Source: Archivesica marissinica (lineage: Eukaryota; Mollusca; Bivalvia; Venerida; Vesicomyidae). Taken from it: 64,000 nucleotides of DNA. The notes below the pieces were generated by a model. That model made no database searches, was not told the DNA's origin, and saw only the letters and a program-made list of their open reading frames with translations. Below are positions 35,105 to 45,350 of the stretch, one piece after another. The DNA lies in contig CM026401.1 of NCBI GenBank assembly GCA_014843695.1, positions 46,141,477 through 46,205,476 of the forward strand, read 5' to 3'. How positions within the stretch are numbered: the first letter of the stretch is position 1; every line of letters starts with the position of its first letter. The translations under genes and the position numbers were made by a program.

Positions 35105-35324
35105 CCATGACGCAAGATTGAACCAGAAATTTTTCAACGGAAAGTTGGAGAAACAAAAACTTGAAATAAGAAAATTGCATCTGGAAATTCGAGCTCTGCA
35201 GAGAACGGAAACGGATGTCATGACATCTCAACAATCGGGAGAGGAAAACGAAGAGTCCTCTTTTAATAACAACAATCAAATGAGATTTGGCGCAAGAAGA
35301 ATGAACTTTCCATTTTTCAAATGA
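35105..35324 (+). CDS. Q-rich secreted-family gene 2, exon 3 up to in-frame TGA
   Basis: The acceptor TTTACAG ends at 35104. The first base completes AG+C (Ser), and 72 codons follow to TGA at 35322-35324. The exon carries the family helix KQKLEIRKLHLEIRALQR (about 12-29 codons in), an acidic/Asn-rich linker (EENEESSFNNNNQ) and the tail FGARRMNFPFFK. Spliced with exons 1 and 2 it gives 1281 nt, exactly 427 codons including the stop, which supports the model. The stop context is AAA TGA CTA GAA, i.e. TGACTAG as in gene 1. The start is set by the acceptor, not by the TTG at 35118. Confidence 0.8.
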
Positions 35325-35580
35325 CTAGAATGGGAAAAAGCTGCCAGTCCAGGACAGTCTGCCGTTAACTACAACGCTTTCAATAATTTTAGAAATAGCA
35401 TGATATTTCAACAATCGGGAGAGGAAAACGAAGAGTCCTCTTTTAATAACAACAATCAAATGAGGTTTGGCGCAAGAAGAATGAACTTTCCATTTTCAAA
35501 TGATGACTAGAATGGGAAAAAGCTGCCTGTCCAGGACAGTCTGCCGTTAACTACAACGCTTTCAATAATTTTAGAAATAC
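35221..35580 (+). repeat. 180-bp tandem duplication of the exon-3 end of gene 2
   Basis: CAACAATCGGGAGAGGAAAA recurs at 35229 and 35409, a period of 180 bp (60 codons). The copies are nearly identical. The second differs by one T fewer in a T run and by an extra ATG before GACTAG, a net +2 frame change, so the conserved C-terminal end that follows (35577-35644) lies in another frame. Confidence 0.9.
35325..35510 (+). other. Putative UGA-readthrough extension of gene 2 (enters a duplicated segment)
   Basis: The frame stays open for 61 codons after the TGA (LEWEKAASPGQSAVNYNAFN onward). It then runs in frame into a second copy of the exon-3 end, repeating FGARRMNFPF, and stops at TAG 35508-35510. 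Confidence 0.55.
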
Positions 35581-35644
35581 CCGCATTGCACCGGCTCATG
35601 TCAATAAGGCATCTATGCAATTGAAAATTTCGCTTAAAGCATAA
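35577..35644 (+). pseudogene. Remnant C-terminal motif of gene 2, now out of frame
   Basis: In the frame set by the second duplicate's CTA GAA TGG, the sequence reads through to HVNKASMQLKISLKA and TAA at 35642-35644. It aligns with the ends of the post-stop frames of genes 1 and 3. Without the 180-bp duplication and its +2 change it would be in frame with exon 3. Confidence 0.55.
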
Positions 35645-35844
35645 CTCGTTTGTGCTTGTACAAATAATCAAATATTTACTAGTTTTCGGGGCTTTCTTTG
35701 TTCGAAGAGTTTTGGTTTTGGTATATAAAATACTTATAATTACAATATCTTCCGCAACATTGGCTGTGTGCCAACAGAAGCCTGTCGCTTGGCGCTATCG
35801 TCACTGCTTTATTTTACTTGATCAATATAATGTTGCAAAAGCTT

Positions 35845-36330
35845 GTTTTCGCAATCTAGCTGAAATCAATTTGCATAAACTAGAGAAGAGATATGACTTT
35901 GTGTGTCATAACACATCACAACAACCCCTAAGTTACAAAGCCAATATCGTGTCAATTTCACATCGGAGGCACCATCGATGTAGTGATACATGATGTGTTT
36001 GTCTAATACAAAGTGATTTCAGCTAGATTGCGAAAAATAAACGTTTTTACAACATTATATTAATCGCTCTCGAGACTTCATGCATGATGGAATCCACCGT
36101 CATGAGAGAGAGAGGAGACAAGCAATGTTGAATTTAAATGCCTTGGCTAAGAGCACGTTCCTAACACAGCTACACTGCGCAAACCCGGGGCCGTTCACAC
36201 ATGAAGCGAACACGCAACCACTGCATCTTCTCTCCCCTAATGTCCATGAACTCCTGATAGGAATGGTTTCTCGAGGGCGGTTAAACTATTGTCGTAAGAA
36301 TTTATTTCATAACGGAGCTAAGCTATAAAT
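35845..36330. mobile_element. Inverted family B SINE fragments
   Basis: A plus-strand 3' end (CGCAATCTAGCTGAAATCAA, 35851) is followed by a minus-strand body (CAGCTAGATTGCGAAAAATA from 36021 to about 36225) and then another plus-strand 3' part to 36330. This is a nested or rearranged cluster. Confidence 0.6.
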
Positions 36331-36447
36331 TTGTATAAAATGCTTCTACTGTGTTCATTTACAAAATAGTTCGACTCGAAAAGTGTAAAATTGAAATGTC
36401 CAAGTTGTTGTCAGTTTTTTTACGAAGGGTATCTTAAATACACAATC

Positions 36448-36690
36448 GGGCTGTCCGAGTAGCTAGCGAAGTGGTGAGCACGCTTCTCACCAATGAAACT
36501 CGTGTTCGATCCCCCGACCTGGAATTAATACAAATTGTGAGATGGCACGATGGTCGCCAAATTGGACAGGTGGGTTTTTCTCCGGGTACTCTGGTTTCCT
36601 CCCACAAGAATGACCACATATTCACCTTCATGCCAAAGAGAGTGTTTAATATAAGTTGCTAAAGCTTCTTCGCAATGGATGTAAAACAAA
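36448..36690 (+). mobile_element. SINE-like repeat, family V, plus strand
   Basis: Head GGCTGTCCGAGTAGCTAGCG, B-box-like GTGTTCGATCCCC, then GGACAGGTGGGTTTTTCTCC and the end GCAATGGATGTAAAACAAAT. Confidence 0.85.
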
Positions 36691-36699
36691 TAAATTTCA

Positions 36700-37361
36700 T
36701 AGTTTTAATTGCAAAATTGCACTTCGTATCCACACATCAGTCAACGTGGATGCTTTTACGACATAGGAATAATATTTTGGATGCTATGATTTTCGCATAA
36801 TAGTAATTTAATATTTAAAATAAGAACATGCAATGAAGAGATATTTACAAACACAGCAAGTGTTCAATGCTCAAATCACGAGGAAATGAGTACATTAAAG
36901 CGACCGAAATCCCGCCATGATCATCCGATGTGGCAGTTGGTGATGGACCGCAAATGGTGCTAACAAAAGGGAATGTTGAAGAATATAGCCCTCAGCTAAT
37001 CATGTCACCGACTCATCGTAAAGACATTAGCTGTTGCTATTATTACTTCTTATGATATTAAAGTCAAAACTTGTCAGAATTCACGCATATCCGGGATTAT
37101 AATTTGATAGCGACATGCAGATGCGACTTTTTAATGAATACACCGACAAGTTAGCTAATGTTTATATGGGGAATAAGTTCAGTATTATTTGACTAGACAT
37201 CTTAATTAATAAATCATTTACATCTTGGACGCGTTTTCAGTCATTTACTTTTCGTTTTTGATGGACTAAGAGTGGCCGCCTTGAACCAGATTGAAGTCCG
37301 ATGTAAGCCAATAAACTAAATAGCCATCACATCCGGTGATTGATATTGACATTTGTCAATA
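36700..37361. promoter_or_regulatory. Upstream region of gene 3, no element pinned down
   Basis: About 660 bp between the SINE and the signal-peptide ATG of gene 3. It should contain the promoter, but I cannot identify a TATA box or a motif shared with gene 2's upstream sequence. No other gene is seen. Confidence 0.3.
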
Positions 37362-37416
37362 ATGAGATTACTTCCGGTCTTCATCCTATGGGCGACTTTA
37401 TCAACAACAGATACAT
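37362..37416 (+). CDS. Q-rich secreted-family gene 3, exon 1 (signal peptide)
   Basis: ATG at 37362 starts MRLLPVFILWATLSTTDT, a basic residue, hydrophobic core and polar end as in a signal peptide. The donor T|GTAAGT at 37416/37417 is phase 1 and joins the acceptor at 41737 to make TAT (Tyr). Length (18 codons against 20), phase and donor sequence match gene 2. Confidence 0.75.
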
Positions 37417-37499
37417 GTAAGTATTCTTTCTCATATGTCGTTATAAGGGCTAACCATGTACATAGCGTATCGTCACTTAAAACATGCACCTGCAGCATC

Positions 37500-37925
37500 C
37501 ATTTATAATTATGTTGTATCAAGACCCAGATAATGTTGCAGAATTAATAATTATGTTGTATCAGGAGTCAGATAATGCTGCAGAATTAATAATTATGTTG
37601 TATCAGGGGTCAGATAATGCTGCAGAATTAATAATTATGTTGTATCAGGAGTCAGATAATGCTGCAGAATTAATAATTATGTTGTATCAGGGGTCAGATA
37701 ATGCTGCAGAATTAATAATTATGTTGTATCAGGGGTCAGATAATGCTGCAAAATTCATAATTATATTTTATCAGGAGCCAGATAATGCTGCAACATTCAT
37801 AATTATATTTTATCAGGAGCCAGATAATGCTGCAAAATTCATAATTATATTTTATCAGGAGCCAGATAATGCTGCAACATTCATAATTATGTTGTATCAG
37901 GAACCAGATAATGCTGCACAATTCA
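37500..37925 (+). repeat. 42-bp tandem array in intron 1 of gene 3
   Basis: About ten units of 42 bp containing ATAATTATGTTGTATCAGGG and TCAGATAATGCTGCA. The first six and the last four form two subtypes (GAATTAATA, then AAATTCATA or ACATTCATA). The open frame through it is incidental. Confidence 0.9.
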
Positions 37926-38205
37926 CAAATAGTGTTGCTCACTTCCACACATATTTTATATCCAAGAACAACAGTAGTGCAATACTAAAAAAGGTCTCTT
38001 AACCAAAAGAGCGTATTATTTTGATTTTTGTTTTTCATCGCTTGAACGACGACACTCCCCTGTAAAACATGGGGTGAATTTGAAATCTGAAGCGACCAAC
38101 CTTTGCTAATTTCTTTCATTCTCACATGTAAGCCTTCAAAAGAGAATTCAGTTTTTAATTTCGACGAGGAAATCGGTGGAACAAATAGATGCTCCCAAAA
38201 CAAAC

Positions 38206-38420
38206 AATCCGTGGTCCAGTGGTAGAGCGTCGGATTTGGAATCGATCGATCCCGGGTTCCATACTCGATCAGGCCACGTATGTAGTGTCATTGAGCAAGG
38301 CATCTCACACACATTGCTTAGTACTGGTTAACCACTTAGGTCGGCTAAGCTTGCCAGGGAAACGTGCATACGTCCCCGCAAGGGGTTTGACATTAATGGA
38401 ACATACATACATACAAACTT
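38206..38420 (+). mobile_element. SINE family C, plus strand
   Basis: Head GTGGTCCAGTGGTAGAGCGT, followed by the conserved ACGTATGTAGTGTCATTGAG and the end AAGGGGTTTGACATTAATGG with an (ACAT)n tail. Confidence 0.85.
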
Positions 38421-38474
38421 GGAGATTGGCGGAGAAATATGAGAACTATTTAGAAAGGAGATTGTATTACGAGT

Positions 38475-39755
38475 GTAAGTACATTTGATCAGACTTATAG
38501 CTTGAATGGTGCCATGTGATGATGGTTTTATATGACTTATAGCTTGAATGGTGCCATGTGATGATGGTTTTATATGACTTACAGCTAGAATGGTGCCATG
38601 TGATGATAGTTTTATATGACTTACAGCTTGAATGATGCCATGTGATGATAGTTTTATATGACTTATAGCTTGAATGATGCCATGTGATGATGGTTTTATA
38701 TGACTTATAGCTTGAATTGTGACATGTGATGATGGTTTTATATGACTTATAGCTTGAATGATGCCATGTGATGATGGTTTTATATGACTTATAGCTTGAA
38801 TTGTGACATGTGATGATGGTTTTATATGACTTATAGCTTGAATGGTGCCATGTGATGATGGTTTTATATGACTTATAGCTTGAATGGTGCCATGTGATGA
38901 TGGTTTTATATGACTTATAGCTTGAATGGTGCCATGTGATGATAGTTTTATATGACTTATAGCTTGAATGGTGCCATGTGATGATGGTTTTATATGACTT
39001 ACAGCTAGAATGGTGCCATGTGATGATAGTTTTATATGACTTACAGCTTGAATGATGCCATGTGATGATAGTTTTATATGACTTACAGCTTGAATGATGC
39101 CATGTGATGATGGTTTTATATGACTTATAGCTTGAATTGTGACATGTGATGATGGTTTTATATGACTTATAGCTTGAATTGTGACATGTGATGATGGTTT
39201 TATATGACTTATAGCTTGAATGATGCCATGTGATGATGGTTTTATATGACTTATAGCTTGAATGATGCCATGTGATGATGGTTTTATATGACTTATAGCT
39301 TGAATGATGCCATGTGATGATAGTTTTATATGACTTATAGCTTGAATGGTGCCATGTGATGATGGTTTTATATGACTTATAGCTTGAATGATGACATGTG
39401 ATGATAGTTTTATATGACTTATAGCTTGAATGGTGCCATGTGATGATGGTTTTATGTGACTTATAGCTTGAATGGTGCCATGTGATGATGGTTTTATATG
39501 ACTTATAGCTTGAATGGTGCCATGTGATGATGGTTTTATATGACTTACAGCTAGAATGGTGCCATGTGATGATGGTTTTATATGACTTACAGCTAGAATG
39601 GTGCCATGTGATGATGGTTTTATATGACTTACAGCTTGAATGGTGCCATGTGATGATGGTTTTATATGACTTACAGCTTGAATGGTGCCATGTGATGATA
39701 GTTTTATATGACTTACAGCTTGAATGGTGCCATGTGATGATGGTTTTATATAGAA
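38475..39755 (+). repeat. 42-bp tandem array in intron 1 of gene 3
   Basis: About 30 units of GACTTATAGCTTGAATGGTG and CCATGTGATGATGGTTTTATAT, with shuffled point variants. Confidence 0.95.
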
Positions 39756-40179
39756 CTATTCTTACACTGAAATATCTGTTGACTAGTAATCGCTAAGCTC
39801 CCTTGAGTCACATTAATGTATTTATTATAAAGTCGGACCGAGCAAAATACTTCGACATAACCGAAGTTTGACTTAACGAAATTCAATATAAACAGAACCA
39901 TGTAAAAAGACATGTCTACCACCTATGTACAGTTTCAGATCTACATCTTTTTCACATCTGCCTATAGCCAAATTTCACACAGATTCACAAATCTTAATAA
40001 TTGGAGTCCCCGGCTCCCATCTACCCCAACCCAAGAACAATAGAGTGACAGAGTAGTTTAGTGTACCGTTTCTAGAACTCGCCTTTCTCCGCTACAGCCA
40101 GTGGTGCCATGAGTTCGCTTCCAATCAAGGACAAGTGATCTCCTGCAAGATCATCATATGTTGTGGCCTTTCCGATCAT

Positions 40180-40780
40180 CTACACATACAGCAGAAGTGG
40201 TGGCCTATCCGATCTTCTACATGAGCATCAGAAGTGGTGGCCTTTCCGATCTTCTACATGCGCATCAGAAGTGGTGGCCTTTCACATATTGTACATGCGC
40301 ATCAGAAGTGGTGGCCTTTCACATATTGTACATGCGCATCAGAAGTGGTGGCCTTTCACATGTTGTTATTATGTTATATTTCGGGTTTTACGCCTGCATC
40401 AGCACCATTTTGGGCTATATCGCCGGCGGGCAGTTTACTTAACAACACCTTTCCTGGGCAGGCTCCAGCGGTTAACCAGTACTTGGGTGCACCAACCTCC
40501 GTAAGAAACTGCCAACTTGTTCATATAAATGAGACACGGCCTGAGCGGGGCTCGAACCCGTGACCATCAGTGATGATAGGTTACAGTGGTATACAAGTCA
40601 GCGACCTTAACCACTCGACCACGGAGGCGGGCTTTCACATATTGTACATGCGCATCAGAAGTGGTGGCCTTTCACATATTGTACATGCACATCAGAAGTG
40701 GTGGCCTTTCACATATTGTACATGCGCATTAGTTGTGGTTTTCCAGGCATCTGAATGCGCATTAATATGTGCTGGCCTTT
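40180..40780 (+). repeat. 37-bp tandem array interrupted by a SINE
   Basis: Units of GCGCATCAGAAGTGGTGGCC and TTTCACATATTGTACAT occur at 40180-40376 and again at 40632-40780. Between them lies a family D SINE, so the array predates the insertion. Confidence 0.9.
40377..40631 (-). mobile_element. SINE family D inserted in the 37-bp array
   Basis: Minus-strand tRNA-like head: CGACCTTAACCACTCGACCA on the plus strand, with B-box-like GGGGCTCGAACCC, and the tail side GGGCAGTTTACTTAACAAC. A related plus-strand fragment lies at 40836-40985. Confidence 0.8.
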
Positions 40781-40835
40781 CCGATCGTTTTATTTAATAC
40801 TGTTGACTAGTGTATCGTGGAGTTGCAGAACGCGT

Positions 40836-40985
40836 TCGAGCCCCGCTCAGACCATGTCTCATTTATATGAAAAGGTTGGCAGTTTCGTACGGAGGTTGAT
40901 GCACAAAGTACTGGTTAACAACTGGAGCCTGCACAGGAAAGGTGCTGTTAGGTAAACTGCCCATCACTAAAATGGACAACTGGTA
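40836..40985 (+). mobile_element. SINE family D, 5'-truncated fragment
   Basis: GTTCGAGCCCCGCTCAGACC, TTGGCAGTTTCGTACGGAGG, CAAAGTACTGGTTAACAACTGG. This is the reverse complement of the middle of 40377-40631. Confidence 0.75.
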
Positions 40986-41142
40986 GCGAAGTTCAATAAA
41001 CTTAAATCAAACAAACAAACAAATGTTTTCCGTATAAAACCGATGTCGTTTGCATTGAAAGTCCTGCAATAGTTAAAACCCACTTCGCATTTAGCACTGT
41101 TTACAAACAATATATAAAGCCAATCTACATCATTGTGATTGG

Positions 41143-41433
41143 CACGGCGGATCTGTAGTCCAATGGTAACACGCTGGTCTGGTAATCCAGGGATCGCAGG
41201 CTCGATCCCCCGTCTGACCCTAATAAAATTAACAGTCTTTCAGATGGGACGTTAAACCGAGGTCTCGTGTCGGTGCTTTACACCGTGCACGTAAAAGAAC
41301 CAGAAGAGACTCTGGAATGGGTCTCTGTCTGTATCATTGCACTATCCTCCAGAAATCTAAGATGACTAATCTCTTCAGGAGGCGTCGCTCATATGGGCAA
41401 CCGGTAGCGACGATAAATAAACGTAAAACACAA
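41143..41433 (+). mobile_element. SINE family A, full length, with target-site duplication
   Basis: A complete tRNA-like head to GACGATAAATAAACGTAAAA copy. It is flanked by ATTGTGATTGG at 41132-41142 and at 41434-41444, an exact 11-bp target-site duplication. It lies in intron 1 of gene 3, about 300 bp upstream of exon 2. Confidence 0.9.
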
Positions 41434-41737
41434 ATTGTGATTGGATTCTCTGTGAACAAGGGCATTCTTGTGGTTGTTTTGTGTGATAGAAGCTAGTGTA
41501 TTTCACACACGTGGAATGAGGTCCGTTGTGTATTATGACGATGGTCATATACATGTAGGATATACAAGCTGAAGCTGAACTAGTACTAGAACTATGTGTA
41601 ACAATTAAGTTAGTGGACTAGTGTCATGTCTGTTTAATAGTGTTTATTACTCAACGCACAAGTGTCACAATGTGACAAATTGGTATGCATTTAAAGTGAA
41701 CAATATGAGCATACATATATTATTTACTTACTTACAG

Positions 41738-44228
41738 ATGGGTTCAATACGAAAGATAAAAGGAACACAAGAGCTGTCGGAAATCTTAAGGCAATTTCTA
41801 AGTCTGTTAGAGGGACTGTTTCTAATCAGAATGCTATTAGAACATCGAGAAAATATGCTTCCCCAAAACAAATAAACAGTAATACAGCTGCTACTGCTAA
41901 AAACAACATAGTAAATAACAAGAAAACCTTAATTCCTAAACTGAAGAAAGCTAACGCTGTTACAAATGGTTTAATAATAAATCAGAAAACATCAACCCCG
42001 CAAGTGATGAAAGAAACAGTGGATAAATTGCAGCATATAGAAGAAAATCATTACCAGGGGAATAGAGAATTGTTGTTAAAACATTTAGAGAAACAGATTA
42101 AACTTAAGAAGCAACAGCACCAACAGAATAATCAACAAGAGATACAGAATCAGCACCAGCAGCAGAAACAACAAAACACACTCAAACAGCCATCAAATTC
42201 CAAGATCTCACAAAATAAATACAAACATAAACGAACCCAACAAAATACGAATCAAAATCTTAGGAACAAGCAATCACAACCACTACAACAGGCTAAGACA
42301 ATTAATCTAACATCACAAAAAGAAAGTAAACAAATACAACAGCAGCAACTGAATGGAAAAAACTTGGACAAGCATCGCAGTCACATTTCAGAGCAAAATA
42401 ATGTACAACAACTGCAGTCAAATGAAAGCCACCGAGAAGCGCAAATTCACCCACATACCAATCAACATAACATACAATCGCAACAACAAACAACCCAAGT
42501 CAAACGTCAACTAGAGACACAAGCACAACGTAATAACAAGCAGATGAATCAACAAGGGCTAAACAATAACCAGATTAATACAAAACAGCCACAGAATAAC
42601 CAGATACGTCAACAACAGCCACAGAATAACCAGATACGTCAACAACAGTCACAGAATAACCAGATACGTCAACAAAAGTCGCATAATAACCAGATGAATA
42701 AACCACAACACAATGGCGCGATGAATCAACAACAGATACACAGCAACCAGGTGAACCAACAACAGCAACAGAACAACCAGTTGAATCAACAACAGATACA
42801 CAGCAACCAGGTGAATCAACAACAGCAACAGAACAACCAGTTGAATCAACAACAATCACATAATACCCAGGTGAATATACAACAACAACAACATAATAAT
42901 AATAATAACCAAGGGAATCAACAACAATCACAACAACATAGTAACCAAATTAATCAAAAACAACATGGTAATAACCAGATGAATCAGAATCAACAACAGC
43001 CACATAACAACCAGATGAATCAACAACAACCACATAACAACCAAATGAATCAACAACATTCGCCTAACAACCAGATGAATCAACAACAGTCACATAACAA
43101 CCAAATGAATCAACAACATACGCCTAGCAACCAGATGAATCAACAACAGTCACATAACAACCAAGTGAATCAACAACATAATAATAACCAGATGAATCAA
43201 CAACATACGCCTAGCAACCAGATGAATCAACAACATACGCCTAGCAACCAGATGAATCAACAACATACGCCTAGCAACCAGATGAATCAACAACAGTCAC
43301 ATAACAACCAAATGAATCAACAACATACGCCTAGCAACCAGATGAATCAACAACAGTCACATAACAACCAAATGAATCAACAACAACCACATAACAACCA
43401 AGTGAATCAACAACATAATAATAACCAGATGAATCAACAACATACGCCTAGCAACCAGATGAATCAACAACATTCGCCTAACAACCAGATTAACCAACAG
43501 CATAATAATAATAACCAGATGAATCAACAACAGTCATATAATAACCCAAAGAATGAACAACAACATCAAAGCCAGCACAATCACCAAGGTCAACAGCAAC
43601 ACTCGCTACAGAACATGCTTCTGCAACACCAGACGAACCCAACACAACATCAGAAGCCAAACCAGAAGCTTGACTTCTTTAAGCAACACCAAAATGCTGT
43701 GCAACAGAATGCTCATTTCCCACAGACAGTTAATCATATTGAACAAAGTTTTATGCCGCAGGAAGACCTACTACAAATACAAAATCAGTTTCTAAACAGA
43801 AATATTGTGCCAACACAGATCCAACCATTGAATATGTTAGCACCGTTTGATTTCATGCTCAATCAAAATCCACGTTATCAATTTATTCAACCACAAGACA
43901 AGGCTCAGACGCAACAGCAGAATCACCTACAGGTATATAACTATAACCAACAACTACCGCAACAACAGTCAAACCACATGTTCAACCCACATCAACTGAA
44001 CCATCCTGTCGCGGAATCTATGATACAACGACAACATAGTATGATGCCAATTAAGTCACTGTCACCATTATCAATAATGCATGACATAAATGTCTTCCCC
44101 AATAAAGTTAGCAGTGCTATTCATTCTCCAGCACCACACGAACCGCCTCCCCCGCAGCTTACAACAGCGATGCCAATAGCAGCAACAGCAGCACCGACAC
44201 CTACCAGGAACGCTACAGCTGGCACTGG
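41738..44228 (+). CDS. Q-rich secreted-family gene 3, exon 2 (Gln/Asn-rich repeat body)
   Basis: The exon begins after TTACTTACAG (ends 41737), not at the first long-frame ATG (42004): the frame is open and colinear with gene 2 from 41738. It codes for about residues 19-848. Order: a basic, Asn/Ser/Thr-rich N-terminus; a helix region (TVDKLQHIEENHYQGNRELL, then LKHLEKQIKLKKQQ, residues about 112-145); a Gln/Asn-rich low-complexity region; about 30 units of a 10-residue repeat such as NNQMNQQQSH or SNQMNQQHTP (residues about 300-620); a Gln-rich region with hydrophobic patches; and a Pro/Ala/Thr tail (TTAMPIAATAAPTPTRNATA). The donor GG|GTAAAT at 44228 is phase 2. The composition is prion-like (Q/N-rich). 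Function is unknown; a secreted structural or adhesive protein is inferred. Confidence 0.85.
42590..43545 (+). repeat. 30-bp coding minisatellite in exon 2 of gene 3
   Basis: Units of 30 bp built around AACCAGATGAATCAACAACA with two main endings, GTCACATAAC and TACGCCTAGC. All indels kept are multiples of three. Higher-order blocks (for example units around 43080-43170 and 43290-43390) are repeated. Confidence 0.9.
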
Positions 44229-44257
44229 GTAAATACATTGTTGACTCTGTGTTTCAT

Positions 44258-44371
44258 GAATCGCGGGATAATAGTTTCCATTCGGGTATGAACTACATTG
44301 GGCCTCTATGCTAACATTAAACATGCCCGATGTAGTTCATACCCCGATGGAATCTATTAGCCCGCAATTCA
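44258..44371. mobile_element. Hairpin element in intron 2 of gene 3
   Basis: GAATCGCGGGATAATAGTTT and CGGGTATGAACTACATTGGGC pair with GCCCGATGTAGTTCATACC and AATCTATTAGCCCGCAATTC, giving an almost perfect 46-bp stem with a short loop. Confidence 0.85.
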
Positions 44372-44374
44372 TTA

Positions 44375-45112
44375 CTTTTAGTTACATTAATTAGTCTGTG
44401 CAATGACGGATGGTTGTATGCGAATAGTGGTGGTGTCTTTGTCCTCGAATTGCGACGAGCTGAATATATATAGTCCGTCTTTTTCACCTAGTTGCTACAT
44501 CTACCAAGCGCTTTGATGGATGGTGATTCGGACCAGCAACGATTCGAACCAGCAACGATTCGTACAAAAACTAGATATGAACAAATGTACATGCATTTTG
44601 GATAGTTGATGGTCTTGGCTAAGTAAAGTATACATGTTGATTAGGAAATAGTGTATACTGTTAGTGTCAGCCCTGATAAAGCTGATATTCAAGTACATCT
44701 ACAAACTTTCATAAAATGAAGCTTTAACCCTTTCTATAATGGGTTCATAGTATTAATTAATGGGTTCTTTTTAGTTCAGGCTCCAGGACATTTTTATCAC
44801 CAACAGCACTATGCAAGCCACGAACACCGCCCGGCACCACAAGCTATTTACAAACACTTGCTATGGATCTGTATATAAAGTTATTTGCAAAATTCGAAAC
44901 CAACATTTGAAGAAACAATCCTAAAACTATTACCAGTCCAGCGTGTTACCACTGGACCACAGATCCGTCTGTTGTATGGTAACATATAAAACAATAAATT
45001 ATTCTAAAAACTTACTTGCAAACGGCGTTCTTGATAAAAGGGAAGTAACTTCTGTACAATTTCTATTATTTTTGAGTATCATTTGACTTATCCCCTTTTG
45101 TGTGTTTGATAG
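44375..45112. other. Remainder of intron 2 of gene 3
   Basis: No gene. A family A SINE head fragment (ATTACCAGTCCAGCGTGTTA to GGACCACAGATCCGTCTG, minus strand) lies at 44929-44975, and a short duplicated block AGCAACGATTCG at 44535-44562. Confidence 0.6.
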
Positions 45113-45350
45113 GGAACCAAACGGAGGTGGTATTGGACATTTGCGACGACAGTACTTTCAGAAAGAGCTGAGAAAGCAAGAATTGGAAATCATTAAGCTG
45201 GAGTTAGAAATTCGCTCGCTGAGACGTGCTGAAAAGTTGATGCCTCCAGAGCGAGAATTTGAAGCAGGAAAGCTACCTAAGACAACCACTGTTGCATCTT
45301 CACCATTACTGAATTTCGCACAAAAGGGGATGTTTCCATTTGACTTTTGA
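45113..45350 (+). CDS. Q-rich secreted-family gene 3, exon 3 up to in-frame TGA
   Basis: The acceptor TTTGATAG ends at 45112. The first base completes GG+G (Gly), and 78 codons run to TGA at 45348-45350. The family helix is KQELEIIKLELEIRSLRR, followed by a charged linker and the tail FAQKGMFPFDF. Exons 1-3 sum to 2784 nt (928 codons with stop), in frame throughout. The stop context is TTT TGA CAC AAG: UGA-C, but not the CUAG form seen in genes 1 and 2. The frame stays open after the stop. Confidence 0.8.

Noticed and set aside
39524..39796. ORF with repeat DLQLEWCHVMMVLY
   Set aside because: It lies inside the 42-bp array in intron 1 of gene 3 and is open only where units lack indels.
41143..41433. 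tRNA gene
   Set aside because: The A- and B-box-like sequences belong to SINE heads. The cloverleaf cannot be completed, and the conserved SINE body and target-site duplications follow.
42004..42006. ATG at 42004 as the start of gene 3
   Set aside because: The frame is open upstream to the acceptor at 41737 and joins the signal-peptide exon at 37362 in phase.
6944..45350. Selenocysteine at the in-frame UGA codons
   Set aside because: No SECIS-like stem was recognised downstream, the residues around the stops are not conserved in a way that suggests a redox site, and the CUAG context is better explained by readthrough. A SECIS search would settle it.
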